NCBI RefSeq assembly: GCF_030272615.1
Contig: NC_081412.1
Span: 547,554,488-547,618,487 of the forward strand
Direction of reading: 5' to 3'
Length of the DNA: 64,000 bases
From: Cryptomeria japonica
Taxonomy: Eukaryota > Streptophyta > Pinopsida > Cupressales > Cupressaceae
Shown here: positions 12,001 to 23,392 of the stretch, piece after piece
Layout: every line of letters starts with the position of its first letter
How positions within the stretch are numbered: the first letter of the stretch is position 1
Translations under genes and position numbers: made by a program
The notes under the pieces: generated by a model
What the model saw: the letters and a program-made list of their open reading frames with translations, nothing else
Database searches by the model: none
What the model was told of the DNA's origin: nothing

Positions 12001-13472
12001 TGTAAACACCTAAAATTGTCCTAGCTTAATTATATTAATATTTTATTTATTTAATTATTTTATCCTAAGTCCTTTATTAATTAAATACATTTTTATTTAT
12101 TTAATTAATTTGCTTATCCTCTTCTAGCCTTTTCTTATTTAAATAAATATTTTTATTTATTTAAATTATCATTTCTCTAAATTAAATAAATATTTTATTT
12201 ATTTAATTAATTCATTATCTTTTTCTCTTCATGACACATGTCATTTATCTCTTAATTTTTCTTTACCGACCCTCTTTATATTTTATTATTTCTTTTACCT
12301 ACCCTTTAATCCTAGCTAACCATTTATTTCTTTCACCTCTTAATCTTATCCCTCCATTTTCTAAAGTGTCTTCTATATAAGAGGATTCTTTCATCCTTCT
12401 AATCCTGATGCATTTAACTAATGCATCTAATTAGCAACCTGACACTTTCAAGTGATCAAGCAACTTCACAACCACAATCCATTCTTTGTTGCGCTCTTGT
12501 GTACAATACAAAATTTGGGAGCAAATATATCAAACAAGATTAATGGAGATCAAAAACTAGTTGGCATGTAAATGGTATTATTGTTTCCATTTGTTGATTT
12601 GCATGTTCTTAGGTTTCTTCATTAGTGTATGGTGTATGCTTTGTTGTAGAACTAGGATTATTGTAGTTGGATATTTGTGGTTTTGTAATAGTTTGTCATC
12701 ATCATTTTTCACCTCACATATTTGCAAAACCACAAAGTTCCAACCACAAATAATCCTAGTTCTACAACAAACCATTCACCATACACCAATGAAGAAACCT
12801 AAGAACATGCAAATCAATAAATTGAAACAATGATACCATTCACATGCCAAGTAGGGTTTGATCTCCATTGTCTCCTATCTCCATTCATCTTGTTTGATAT
12901 ATTTGCTCTCAGATTTTGTATTGTGTGCAAGAGCTCAACAAAGAACTTATTGTGGTTGTGAAGTCACTTCATCGCTTAAAATTGTTAGGTTGTTGATTAG
13001 ACACATTATTTAAACGAATTAGGATTAGAAGGATAAAATAATCCTCTTATATAGAAGACACTTTAGAAAAGGGAGGGATAAGATTAAGAGTTGAAATAAA
13101 TAAATAGTCGACTAGGATTAAAGGGTAGGTAAAAGAAATAATAAAATATGAAGAGGGTAGGTAAAGGAAAATTAAGAGATAAATGAAATGTGTCATGAAG
13201 AGAAAAAGCTAATGAATTAATTAAATAAATAAATAATCATTTAATTACTAGAGGAAGTGTGACCAATTAAATAAATAAAATATTTATTTAATTTAGAGAA
13301 ATGATAATTTAAATAAATAAAAATGTTTATTTAAATAAGAAAAGGCTAGAAGAGGATAACTTAATTAATTAAATAAATAAAAATCTATTTAATTAATAGA
13401 AATATTAGGATTAAATAATTAAATAAATAAAATATTTGTTTAATTAAGCTAGGACAATTTTAGGTGTCTACA
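12001..13472. repeat. 1.47-kb imperfect palindrome of two LTR copies head to head
   Basis: The left arm (12001-12685) starts TGTAAACACCTAAAATTGTC. The right arm (12725-13472) ends with the reverse complement, ...GACAATTTTAGGTGTCTACA. Matching blocks continue inwards: AAATAAAT-rich stretches, CTATATAAGAGGAT (TATA-like, 12373) against ATCCTCTTATATAG (13047-13060), GCATGTTCTTAGGTTTCTTC against its complement, down to GTGGTTTTG/CAAAACCAC around a loop of about 39 nt (12686-12724). Arms are roughly 90% alike in the inner part, with several indels. A polypurine tract precedes the left arm but not the right one, so the left arm is a true 3' LTR and the right one an inverted second copy. Confidence 0.85.
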
Positions 13473-15885
13473 CTCTCGAGTGGCCTTCAACCTAGAATCA
13501 GTTGGCTTCATCTCAATCGAAAAAGATAATTTAATGTGGTGCCTTTTCTCCCCATGGCATTTGCCAATTTCCTCCTGAATGATCTAAAGAGGTGGAATTT
13601 TTTCTTACCATTTATGTCTTAAGGGCCATCATCTCATCCATCTTCCTTTTGAGGGTCACCTAACTACCCTGAAGCTCCTCTATGACTCTAGTATGTCTCT
13701 CTCCTATCATCCTTCTAATCTACCTTTACATTGAGCTCCTCAATTTCCTCTTCCATTCCTTCTCACTTCTCAAGTTTATTCGGTATATCATTGGCCACCA
13801 CCTAGAACCTTTCATCTTTTTCATTCATCACACAACCAGAGGCTCTGGCATTCACTTGGCAAGTGCCTCCAACCTATTGATTTTTTTCTTTGCAACATTG
13901 AGTTGACTGAAGAGCCAATGGATAATGGCTTCCCATTTGTTGTAACTATCACATAGCTCATTCATTTTCTTAGAAAGAATAGGTAAGTCCCATTTCCATG
14001 AGGAATTGATAGGCTAGGGAGAGGGGAGCCCAAAGAAGGTGTAAAAGGGGTGGTAGAATTTGCATTAGGGTTATCTAGAGTCCACTCAAAATATATGAAG
14101 CAAGAGGATGTAGAGTCATTAGAAGAAGGAACCTCAGCATCCAACTCTTCAAACACAATAACTTTGGTGGGAGAGGTTTGAAAGTTCTTGTTTTTAGTAG
14201 ACCAATTAGGGTTAACAGGGGTAGGAGTTCATTTGTTCTTAGGGGTTGCACTAGGGGAACCTTTCCAATCTAGGTTTTTAGAGAGCTCAACAACCAAGGT
14301 GGGGATAGTGAGAGGGCCAAAGGTTCTATGGAAGGCCTAGTATTGGGGGTCAATGCTAGATGAGAATTATACAGACTCATGATAAGCCCCTGGTGCAAGG
14401 GAAGAACATGTTTCCTTTAAACAACCCATCAAAGTTAATTTTAACGACCATCTTGCCAAATAGATATTTGATGACCCCACCCCCACCCCCACCCGCCCAA
14501 TCCAAGTTTCCTTTAGACAACCCATCAAAATTAATTTTAACCAACCAGTGTTGGGAGGTACCATTTGATCATTTTTCTCTGCCCAATAGGATGGGAACTA
14601 AAATGAGAGAGGGAATAAAAAATCTTCCATCTTTTAGCAATATGCCAATCTAGAGACAAGGGTGGATGGGAATGCTTGTACCTTTCAAAATATTTCATAT
14701 TCTCTTTGACATGGTTAATAATGGAGTAAGCTAAAGCTTCCCACTAAATATTTTAGTCAAGTTGAATATTCTATTGTTGTGTTCTTTACATAAGCTCCAC
14801 CCTCTATGGAGGAAAGCCTACCACAAGAGTTCCTTAACAAAGGGACGGGTCGATGGAGGAGTCATAAAAGCATGGAGGGGAGGTTATAGTAGTTTTGAGG
14901 TAGATTGTCAAGTCAAACATGACTATAGTAGCGACAACAAGCATAGAGTCATCATTTTGGGAGTAGCTATTGGTAGTTGGGGATATATTAGGAGCACTTT
15001 GACTACTTATCCTCATCGGCATGCCTCCTAAGAACTTTTGTCGTATTCAAAGTGAAGATGGACTCATTTTAGCGTTAAAAGGAAGGTAACCAAGTCAAAA
15101 TAGGGTCAATGAATATCCTCATGTTGTCCTATTCTTTCTCACATTAGAAAAGGAGTTATAGTATACCTCTAAGGTCTAATTTTAAGTGGATTTGGCTATT
15201 GAGGCTAATATTGAAATATGAAAACTAGTTCTTTTAGGTCATTTAATGGTAAAGAGACTCAATTTTCAAACTTGTATGGCTATTTATAACACCATTTGAT
15301 CAATTAAATTAATTTTTTTACCTTCTTATATTTTTTTCATTATGCAAGTATATTCAAGAAGATTGATGTAATCTTGTGGTGATGTACTTTCTCCTTTATC
15401 AGTGTCTCCTCTTCATTATCATTATGCAGAAATATGTCTATTTTTGCAGGTTATAACTTGTGTTAATTAACTAGAGATTGGGTCCAATTTTTGACAACTT
15501 TTCTAGCTTCTAGCTCCTTCTAAATGATGTCCTTAGTATATTGAATGTAGTTATAAAATATTTTTGTAAAGGACACCTTAAATTTCCAGTTGTGTATGTT
15601 ATGGTTTAAGATGTTTGTCATATTTTGTGTCTAAATAGCTAGAAAGTCTTAAAACCATTTTGGTGCATCTCCTTTAATTTTTAGATTTCATTTCTATCAT
15701 TTTTCTATTATGCAATAGTATCACAAGTTAGATTAGGTGAGCTCCAAGGGAACCAACCCTCGATGGAGGTTTATTTCCATCATAGGTTACCCACAACCTG
15801 GGAATGGTCCCATGCATCACTAGGTTGTTGAGTTGAGAGCTTAGCAAGGGTGAAAACTTTAGTAATAACAGAAGTTCCTTGAGAC
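13473..15885 (-). other. Unassigned region with decayed minus-strand coding
   Basis: Minus-strand segments around 13870-14156 read like protein: a Ser/Pro/Asn-rich stretch (14156 down to about 14000), then after a frame change a helical, coiled-coil-like stretch containing NELCDSYNKWEAI and AKKKINRLEALAK (about 13990-13885), then a stop. This resembles a broken retroelement Gag-like or plant transposon protein, but I recognise no family. The rest (15030-15880) shows nothing. Confidence 0.3.
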
Positions 15886-16133
15886 ATTTCACATTCAACA
15901 TCACTTCTCTACACCATATTATCCTTAATAAAATGGTCAAACAAAATATTCTAATAAAACACTTGAGAGAATCCTTTTAAAATATATTAATAAACATGCC
16001 AAGGATTGCTATACTCAACTTTATTATGTATTATGGGATTATTAAATGATTTTTCATATGACTACATATACTACCCTAGACAACCTTTTGTATGGTGTCA
16101 ATGTGATCATGCCTTTGGAGCTGGAAATTTCCA
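15885..16133 (+). pseudogene. Ty3/gypsy integrase core fragment (left half, split by transposon)
   Basis: The translation shows FSTPYYP, two stops, NGQTKYSNKTLERIL, and then LLYGVNVIMPLELEIS. These match the integrase text STPYYPQxNGQxExxNKTLxxIL and LVYGxxAVxPxExEIPSL of Ty3 elements; the catalytic Glu region has Lys-Tyr instead. The frame breaks at 16133 and the continuing ISLNGIL segment is found at 27280, after 11.1 kb of transposon. Confidence 0.75.
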
Positions 16134-16190
16134 GGTCAGTGCAAGAAGATGAGTCCACTTTTTGGCCAAAAAGTGGAAGTGTTTTCCCTG
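16134..16190 (+). repeat. Left terminal inverted repeat of the transposon
   Basis: GTGCAAGAAGATGAGTC is followed by a perfect 22-nt palindrome at 16155-16176 (CCACTTTTTGG and its complement) and GTGGAAGTGTTTTCC. The end at 1-46 carries the same palindrome with a few mismatches. The right end (27205-27265) keeps GTGCAAG, ATGAGTC, GGAAGT and the GTGTTGGAAAA region but not the palindrome. Confidence 0.75.
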
Positions 16191-16399
16191 TTTTTCAGAT
16201 TTTGTCTCACTTGAGCTTAAATTTTGAAACACTTAGAGATTGAATCTTGGAAAAAGTCAGTAACATAAAAGATAGCTCTCTGAGTGCACTTTTCAAATAT
16301 GTAATTTATTTTAATACCCACATAATAAAAAATAACTTTTTGAATGGAGTTCTAAAAACTATGTTTTAAAAATGCCTGTTTCAGGACCATACCATGCAT

Positions 16400-16584
16400 G
16401 TGTACGACCCACACTTTTTGACACAATTAAAATTATTTTCTCAAACCGTTTTGGGAAATGGTTTGTAACACACTGAAGATTGATGAGCATATTTTTTTGT
16501 ATTTTTTTTTCAAATATTTTTTCTTTAATTAATTTTTTAATGGTCGTAATTATCTTTTTAAAAATTTGACGTGTACGACCCACA
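16400..16584. repeat. Two direct copies of a subterminal 14-mer
   Basis: GTGTACGACCCACA occurs at 16400-16413 and 16571-16584, each followed within about 10 bases by TTTGACA. Repeated subterminal words are often transposase-binding sites; that role is inference here. Confidence 0.55.
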
Positions 16585-17019
16585 TAATTTGACATAAACT
16601 TAGCATTTTTTTAATTTATTTTTTTTTCAATTGAAAAGAATTTTGTGTAGATTGATGACATATAATTTTTTTTCCAAAATTCATTAAAATAAAAAAGTTA
16701 TTAAATTAAGAAAATTAGTTAATATTTCAAATTTATGGACCTGATTTAGTATAAATTAAATGAAAAATAGTTAAAATAATCAATTTTTAAATTAATTTAC
16801 ATATTTAGAATCTAGACAGTATAATCTGAAATGGGTTTCAATTTCGTATAAAAATTCTCTGATTAGAGGCACGTAAACTATTTCATTTCATCATATTTGT
16901 GTTTTCATTCATGGAGCTTTGAATTTGCAGGTTCATGTCTCAGGTGTGGCCATCCTAGGTCTATCCTGGGCCTAATCTAAAGGCAAGTGGCGGGTTGTGA
17001 ATTCAAATTTTGCATAATG

Positions 17020-17108
17020 GGGCCCTGTTTTATAAATGGGCCCGTTTCTAAAATGGGGGCCCATTTCATTTTTTGCCCGTTGGATTTAACAATGGGCCCC
17101 CGTTTCTA
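17020..17108. repeat. Left GGGCCC-palindrome array
   Basis: Four copies of a GGGCCC-centred word lie within 90 bp (GGGGCCCTGTTTT, TGGGCCCGTTTCTAAAA, TGGGGGCCCATTT, TGGGCCCCCGTTTCTAAA). It aligns as an inverted copy with the right array (27030-27198): both read ...GGGCCC-x-GTTTT-x-AAA-x-GGGCCCGTT-CTAAAA-TGGGGGCCC on their respective strands. Confidence 0.8.
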
Positions 17109-17282
17109 AATAACCGTTACTGTAAAAAAAAAGATAGATTGCATCGATTTACCACACTATCATTGAAATCTGTACTGACAAAGATTTTTTACATCATTTG
17201 GCAGTACTTTTTAATATTTTTTACATGATTTTTTGAAGAACTCAGTAAAAAGATATTATTTTTTGAAGACGAGTTTGTAAAA

Positions 17283-20200
17283 ATGGGTTCTAAGCAACGT
17301 CAAAAGAAAAAAAAGACGACAATGACAGTGGACGAAATTCAAGCACAAAGAGAGAAGGAGGCAAAATGCCAAAGAGATCGAAGATCACAACAATGACAAT
17401 TGAATAACACTTATGAAGCATCTAGTTCAGTGCCCATTGTAGATGAGACCATTGAAGACATCATGATGGATGCAAGAAATGTAGAACCACACACGGGTAT
17501 GACTGTTGATGCAAATGTTGATGTGGATGCGAATCCTGGTATGTTTTTAAATCCTGATGACTATGATGCCAATCAAATTGCTAATTTAAATGAAGCTAGA
17601 TATAAATTTCATACACCAATACAAAAAGAAATAAAAATTGAAAATATTACACCACCCTCTCTGAAAGAAAATGAATGTAATTTGTTTACTATTGATAGCA
17701 ATGTGCTAGATAATCTTAATGGGTTAGTTTCTTGGAGACAAATCAGAACACATGCAAACAGATTATATAAACAATTTTTCTATAATAAAAAGTTAGGATT
17801 CCAATGTCAATTAATGCTACAATTAATAAAAATGTTAAAAATGCGTAAAGTCATGAAAAAATAGGTATTTATGCAAAACCAAAAAGAAAATATGAATCAT
17901 ATAAGCAAGTTGTATCTACTGTTGTCAGTGCCATCAATTCTATAGGAAAAACAAGTCGATCTAAAGATAAGAATGCAACACGTAGAGTTATAACGACTGC
18001 TATAGTTGCCAAAATGATTGTTAGTAAAAGAATGTTAAGTGATATAAGTGGCTATTTGAACTTACATCGTAGAACCTTGTCAAGAGTGGCCACAAGAAGA
18101 GACACAATTGAAATTGATCCACTAAACCATTGTTGGAGTTTTAGTGGTAGACTTCAAAGGTCGGACATGAAATTAAATGATGAAACTAAACAATTAATTG
18201 CAAAATTTTGGCATGATAACACTAGAGTTTCATCAAATGCTAGAGATGTTTTAAAGTTAAGGGTGGGATCAAAAATTCGTGATCCTCATCCAAAACATCT
18301 TCTTGACATGACTCAAACTGAATTCTTTAAAAAATTTAGTGATGAATCTGTGTTAATGAATTTACGAATTAGTCAAAGATCATTTGAAAAATGAAAACCC
18401 TAGTATGTTAAAATCAATAAACAAAGAATATCTTGTTGTTGTAAAACTCATGTCCAGTTTCATTACTATTATGATGTTTTTTGATATATTCGTTGTATGT
18501 TGCATGGTTATGATCTTGTGCAGGATTGTGGTGTTTATGTTCCACCTAAAACTATAAAAGATTTTATTGGAAGTTTATTTTGTAAACCACCTAATGAACA
18601 ATTATTTCTTTCCAGTTCATGCATTTATGGCCTTTGCAATTTATGTGGGATCTATTCTTCAATAGGTGAATGTTTGTATGAACATGTTTCATCTGAGTTT
18701 GGACAAAAAATGGTTGATGTTAGGAGATTTAAAAATATAGAATACCCTCTAAAGGATAGAAAGATGGGGAAATGTTTAGAATTGATTACAGAACAAAATA
18801 GTGTGAATGCATTTATTAGTGAGTTTAAAACTCATATTGTTCCAAAATATGTGAAACATTCCCAACATGCCCGATGGCTTGATGGACAGTTTCGCATATG
18901 CAAGAACACATTTCTAGTTGGAACAATAGTATCAGTTGTAGATTTTGTAGAAAATTATACTCTAAAACCACAAGAGGAAACTCAATCACAATACTACAAC
19001 TCAGTGCAAGTGGCCATATTTGTGCACATTATATATAGACATGACCATGACAGTATAGAAGATAACAGAAAAATTTTGAGGGAGTATCATTTCTATGTTA
19101 GCGATAATCGATTACAGTCTTCAGAGTTTGTCCAACATTGCTTCGAGGTATTTTATGATAATCTTAAGGAAAGAGAAATTGACATGAAACAACATATGAT
19201 ATGGTCAGATAACTGCACTAGACAATTCAAAAATGCAAGAATGTTTTATTGGCTATGCAAAGTTCACAAGATAACCAATGTCCAACATTTATGGAGTTTT
19301 TTTGAAGCGGGACATGGTAAGGGGGAACATGATGGAGCCGGTGCCTGTATAAAAAGAGCTCTTGCTAGGTAGAACAATTGAAATTCGAGGATGCAGTGAA
19401 ATTAAAAGATGCTCGTGCAGTTGTAGATTGGTGCAATTCAAAGTTGTCAAAAGGATCAACTGAAAACTCTGCAATTCGACGTTTCTTCTGGTTGATAGAG
19501 GAAGATAGTATTCCTATTCGACATGATTGTAATACCATCATTGGATCAGCTAAATGGCATTCGTTTAAGAGTTCTAATTCAAACACATGGACTATATTCA
19601 CAAGGCAACTTGCTTGCTTTTGTCAGTTTTGTGTTTTCGGAGATTGGGAATTTTGTGAGAATAAAGAATGGGTTGAAGAATGGCAACAAAGATCATTGAC
19701 ACCCACAGATGCAAATGATCCGCATGAAAGAACTGATGAAGATATGGATCAAATGTTTGCATCAAATGACTATGATCACATTTCAGATCTTATACAACAA
19801 GGTAAAATTATTTTTGAAATTTGTTTTTATTTATTAAATAGTACATAAATTTATGAAATCTTACAGTGTATATTTTTGTTTTTATTTCTCATTAAATATT
19901 AAAATAAAATTGTTTTGTGCACAGGACATGTCTATGTTGTTGTTGCACCAGAGGACAATGAAGAGGGGACAGAGTATTGGTTGGCTCGATGTGTAGAGCC
20001 AAAACATAAGCTAACTACTCCTCGAGTAGATGATGATGGTTATGACTATCCAACAGGATCTATGGTTGTTGTTGGCACTTGGCTACGCAAATATCTAACA
20101 AGAAAGAATGGATTGCCTGCATTTGAAGATTATGAATTAGAGAAGAAGATTATACATAACTCGCATTTGGTAGTGGCAACTAATATAAAATTGGATAGAT

Positions 20201-20310
20201 ATCGTGGCAGGCCTGCTAATAAACAATTATGGACTCTCTCTATGGAAGAGCACGAGACAATTATAGATGCTTTGCAAAAGAGAGAGGATGCAGATGGTAT
20301 AACGGAATGA
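17283..20310 (+). pseudogene. DDE-like transposase gene of the transposon (decayed)
   Basis: The likely start is the ATG at 17283 (MGSKQRQKKKKTT, a basic N-terminus); the same frame continues after one TGA (17394) to 17864. Further segments lie at 17880-18394, 18430-19372 and 19378-20310, joined by small frame shifts (about 17810, 18390 and 19371). A clean intron, GTAAAA...TGCACAG, sits at 19802-19924 and splices ...IQQ-G-HVYVVVAP in frame. Visible motifs are a Cys/His patch RISCCCKTHVQFHYYYD, CNLCG, VVDFVENYTL, WSDNCTRQFKNAR (Asp at 19208), and FFEAGHGKGEHDGAGACIKR (about 19300-19360). Proteins pairing a VxDFxENxT segment, an SDxxxxQFK segment and an HGKGxxDGxGxxxKR segment recur in uncharacterised animal and plant mobile-element proteins; I infer a DDE/D catalytic core. 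The C-terminal part resembles a small beta-rich module (EYWLARCVEP). Confidence 0.72.
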
Positions 20311-21171
20311 ATCTAGTAAAATTTTGTTTCAAGTCTACCACAAGTAGAAGGCATCAATGAAAACAAATTTATTTAAATAGATTGTTTATTTAATTTTAGA
20401 TATGTCTTCTTGATTACATTTTGTGTACAATATACATAAATGAGAGACTATTGGTCAAATTTATGAATGAGATAATTATGTTTTAATCAAGTTTTATTCA
20501 TTATATTTGTTAAATGATACTTTTTAATTTAGAATATGTTATAATTATAAGATATGTTTCGATACTTAGTTCATGATGTATGCACCTTTAGTTTATCTAA
20601 TCACAAGAACTATTTAAATAAAATTACAAGTCCACATAATGCCTATAAAGTTGTTTAAGCACAACTTCCATAAATAAAATTTCAAGTCCACATAATATAT
20701 AAAGTATGCACAAAATTTCAAGTCCACATAATTTCAAGTCAATATATATGATCTAATGTGCACATAATTTCAAGTCCACATAATATCTAATGGGCACAAT
20801 ACACATAAAGTATGCACATAATATATATAATCTAATCCTATTATGAAACTATCCATATATATAAAGTATGTGTGTGCACGTGTAAACAAATATGTAAAGC
20901 CCATAAAATAGTACATATCAGAGCCAAATAAATAGTAAAATTTCAAGTCCACATAATCCATATAATATCTAATCCATATATATGTCTAGATGGTAACATG
21001 ATGTTCACTCCACATAATATCTAATGTGCACAAAATATATAAAGTATGCACAAAATATATATGATCTAATCCTATTATGCAACTATCCATATATATAAAG
21101 TATGTGCACGTGTAAACAAATGTGTAAAGTCCATAAAAAAGTACATATCAAAGCCAAATAAATAGTAAAAT
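20311..21171. repeat. AT-rich spacer between convergent genes with a duplicated block
   Basis: A segment at about 20795-20945 (AAAGTATG... ATCTAATCCTATTATG... GTGCACGTGTAAACAAAT... AGCCAAATAAATAGTAAAAT) recurs at about 21040-21172, a direct repeat with a period of roughly 230 bp. CAAGTCCACATAAT occurs at least five times from 20627. No gene is seen. Confidence 0.65.
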
Positions 21172-23392
21172 CTAAGTGCTATCATCAATAACATCTCGTG
21201 GTCTCTTGTCCCTGGGACATGGTCCAGATCCACCTGTCTCATGCTGTACAATAAAAAAATAATATTAAAATATTACTTTAAATTTACTATTAAAAGAATC
21301 ATTTATCAAATATAGTAGAATTCATAAATTAAGTTACAAACTTACCATATGCTCATCAGATCCTCTAGAAGTATCTCTCTTGTCCCTGGGACGTGGTCTA
21401 GATCCACCTGTCTCATGCTGTACAATAAAAAAATAATATTAAAATATTACTTGAAATTAACTATTAAAAGAATCATTTATCAAATATAGTAGAATTTGTA
21501 AATTAAGTTACAAACTTACCATATGCTCATCAAATCCTCTAGCAGTATCTTTCTTGTCCCTGGGACGTGGTCCAGATCCACCTGTCTCATGTTGTAAAAT
21601 AAAAAAATAATATTAAAATATTACTTGAAATTAACTATTAAAAGAATCATTTATCAAATATAGTAGAATTCATAAATTAAGTTACAAACTTACCATATGC
21701 TCATCAGATCCTCTAGCAGTATCTTGTGCAGTATCAACACCAAATGTAGTGCTAGCTAACTCCTGTACAAGGTCAAATTCAAAGTGTCCAATTAAATCTT
21801 AAATTAAGAGTCAAAATAAGATCAAATTAAGTATTACATATTAATACCTCAAAGGATGTAGATGTGCATTCAAATTGGCTCTGAACAAAATTATGAGGAT
21901 AACCTATCCTAATGGTAGTGTCCACTTGCATACATGCATTTAATGAAATCATATTTAGTGAACATATATATGTGTACTAAATAATTTCAAGTTAAGTTAC
22001 AATATTGTAAGAGTTCATATTTAATTTAAGAATTATAAGATACATACCATAGATGGTGTCACAATAGTCAAACCCTCTTCTCGATGTGATGTAGAGGGTC
22101 CCTCATGACCTAAATCCTGGAGAAAGAAGCATTCAATGTATCAACATGAAAATTTATATAGTATACGATGATAATATATTAACTTAAAAAGATAGTACAA
22201 TGTCTAGATAGAAATTTATACTATACCCCATAAGGTGTGCCGAGTTGTGTTCCAGTAGATGCAATATTGACTCTAATATTAGGTGTAGTCCTTATCTACA
22301 TAAACAAAATTTATTTAATGAGGTATTACATTGTATAAAAAAAGAGATGCACTTAGTTTATACCTATATTTAATGAAGTATAAAAAGATTGACATGTACA
22401 TGTATATATATCTATACCTGGTCAAGATGAACATCCGAGTAAAGAAAATCCATATAAGATGTCATCATACTATCATTTAATGCATCATGCTCAGCTGGAA
22501 CTGAAGTAGATCCTGTAGCAGTAGTAGGACCTACACACATCTCATGACAACTCGAACACATATGTGGCATCCATCGAGGAGAAGATGCCATGTGAGTAGC
22601 TTGCTCACTCAGGTTACCTGTGAGGGAAGTCAAAGCATCTAATGTCGAAATGAATGATGTATTTTGGACATCTGTAGGAATCGATGGAGCAACAAGTGGA
22701 ACTATGGGTGGATCCGGTAGGGGATTATTACTCCGTGCCCCTAATCTATGTTGTGGCATTCCACGACCAACACCTTGGAATGACTTAATGTCAAAATAAT
22801 TTGGTTTTTGGTTCATTACAAACTCACAGTATAATTTCTTCAAAAACTAAAAAGGGACCTCATAATTACAATGTGGTGGATAATCAAAAACCATACACCA
22901 TCTATCCCAAAAGTATCTAGCCATTTTTGGATGCACACACCACCTAATTGAAATTCTTTTTTGGTTAGGTTGCATTGGTTCTCTTGTTTTTGGGTTGGTA
23001 AAATATGGACATAAATGAGCTTTGGTTATTTTCAAATCAGTGATTTGCCTATAAGTTAAACCATCAGCATAAAAATCATGCAACTCTTGTCGTCGTCTAT
23101 GAAATTGATCTAATTGAGAATCAACAGATCTAACTGACTCGACAACAGTTTGCATTGGTTTTGCAAACTCTACAAGATGGGGTGGCGTGATTTGCTCATT
23201 TTGGATATTAGCAATGTTTTGTTCAGTCACTTGTAGGTTTTCATTAATTCATTCTCTTAAATGAATTTCATCCAATCTAGGGGGTTGTTGTGGTGGTGGT
23301 GGTGGTGGTGGTGGTGGAGGTGGAGGACAAGGAGGAGGGGGTTGTGGTGGGGGATTTTCACCTAATAGTTCATCTATGTCAAAGACATCCAT
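21172..23392 (-). pseudogene. Second transposon gene: eight-exon, Pro-rich protein of unknown function
   Basis: The minus-strand ATG is at 23392 (MDVFDIDELLGENPPP, then a poly-Pro run). Inferred exons are 22418-23392, 22227-22295, 22048-22116, 21848-21880, 21694-21762, 21520-21591, 21346-21417 and 21172-21243. All are multiples of three and in phase 0, with GT donors, giving about 476 codons. Exon 1 contains FHRRRQELHDFYADGLTY and RWCVHPKMARYFWDRWC; I recognise no family. The last three exons are near-identical 72-nt units (HETGGSxPRPRDKR...) ending at a stop. Defects are TGA at 23251, TAG at 22849, and a lost AG acceptor (AA) before exon 6. It is convergent with the transposase gene, so it is probably an accessory or DNA-binding partner in transposition (inference). 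Confidence 0.62.
21206..21727 (-). repeat. Three tandem 174-bp exon-plus-intron units
   Basis: TTGTCCCTGGGAC recurs at 21206, 21380 and 21554, exactly 174 bp apart. Each unit holds one 72-nt coding exon plus an AT-rich intron. The units are over 90% alike, and each adds 24 residues without changing the frame. Confidence 0.88.

Larger units (their letters stand above)
4677..12685 (+). mobile_element. Internally deleted Ty3/gypsy element with long 3' non-coding region
   Basis: The plus-strand order is gag, protease, (RT, RNase H and integrase core missing), integrase C-terminus, about 2.6 kb of non-coding 3' region, polypurine tract, then an LTR at 12001. A long spacer between integrase and the 3' LTR is typical of Tat/Athila-type Ty3 lineages, so I assign it there tentatively. 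It was interrupted by copia-1 in gag and by a solo LTR (8993-10818) in the 3' region. Linking the coding part to the LTR at 12001 rests on order, strand and removal of the solo LTR; it is inference. Confidence 0.6.

Noticed and set aside
12561-12833. Mirror-image open frames on both strands around 12560-12830
   Set aside because: They arise because this is the centre of the LTR palindrome; each strand encodes the same text. No coding evidence.
14360-14653. Open frame with a Pro run
   Set aside because: The Pro run comes from a simple CCCCAC repeat; no domain and no supporting context.
23281-23345. GGTGGT simple repeat considered as a microsatellite only
   Set aside because: On the minus strand it encodes the poly-Pro part of the second transposon gene in frame, so it is treated as coding.
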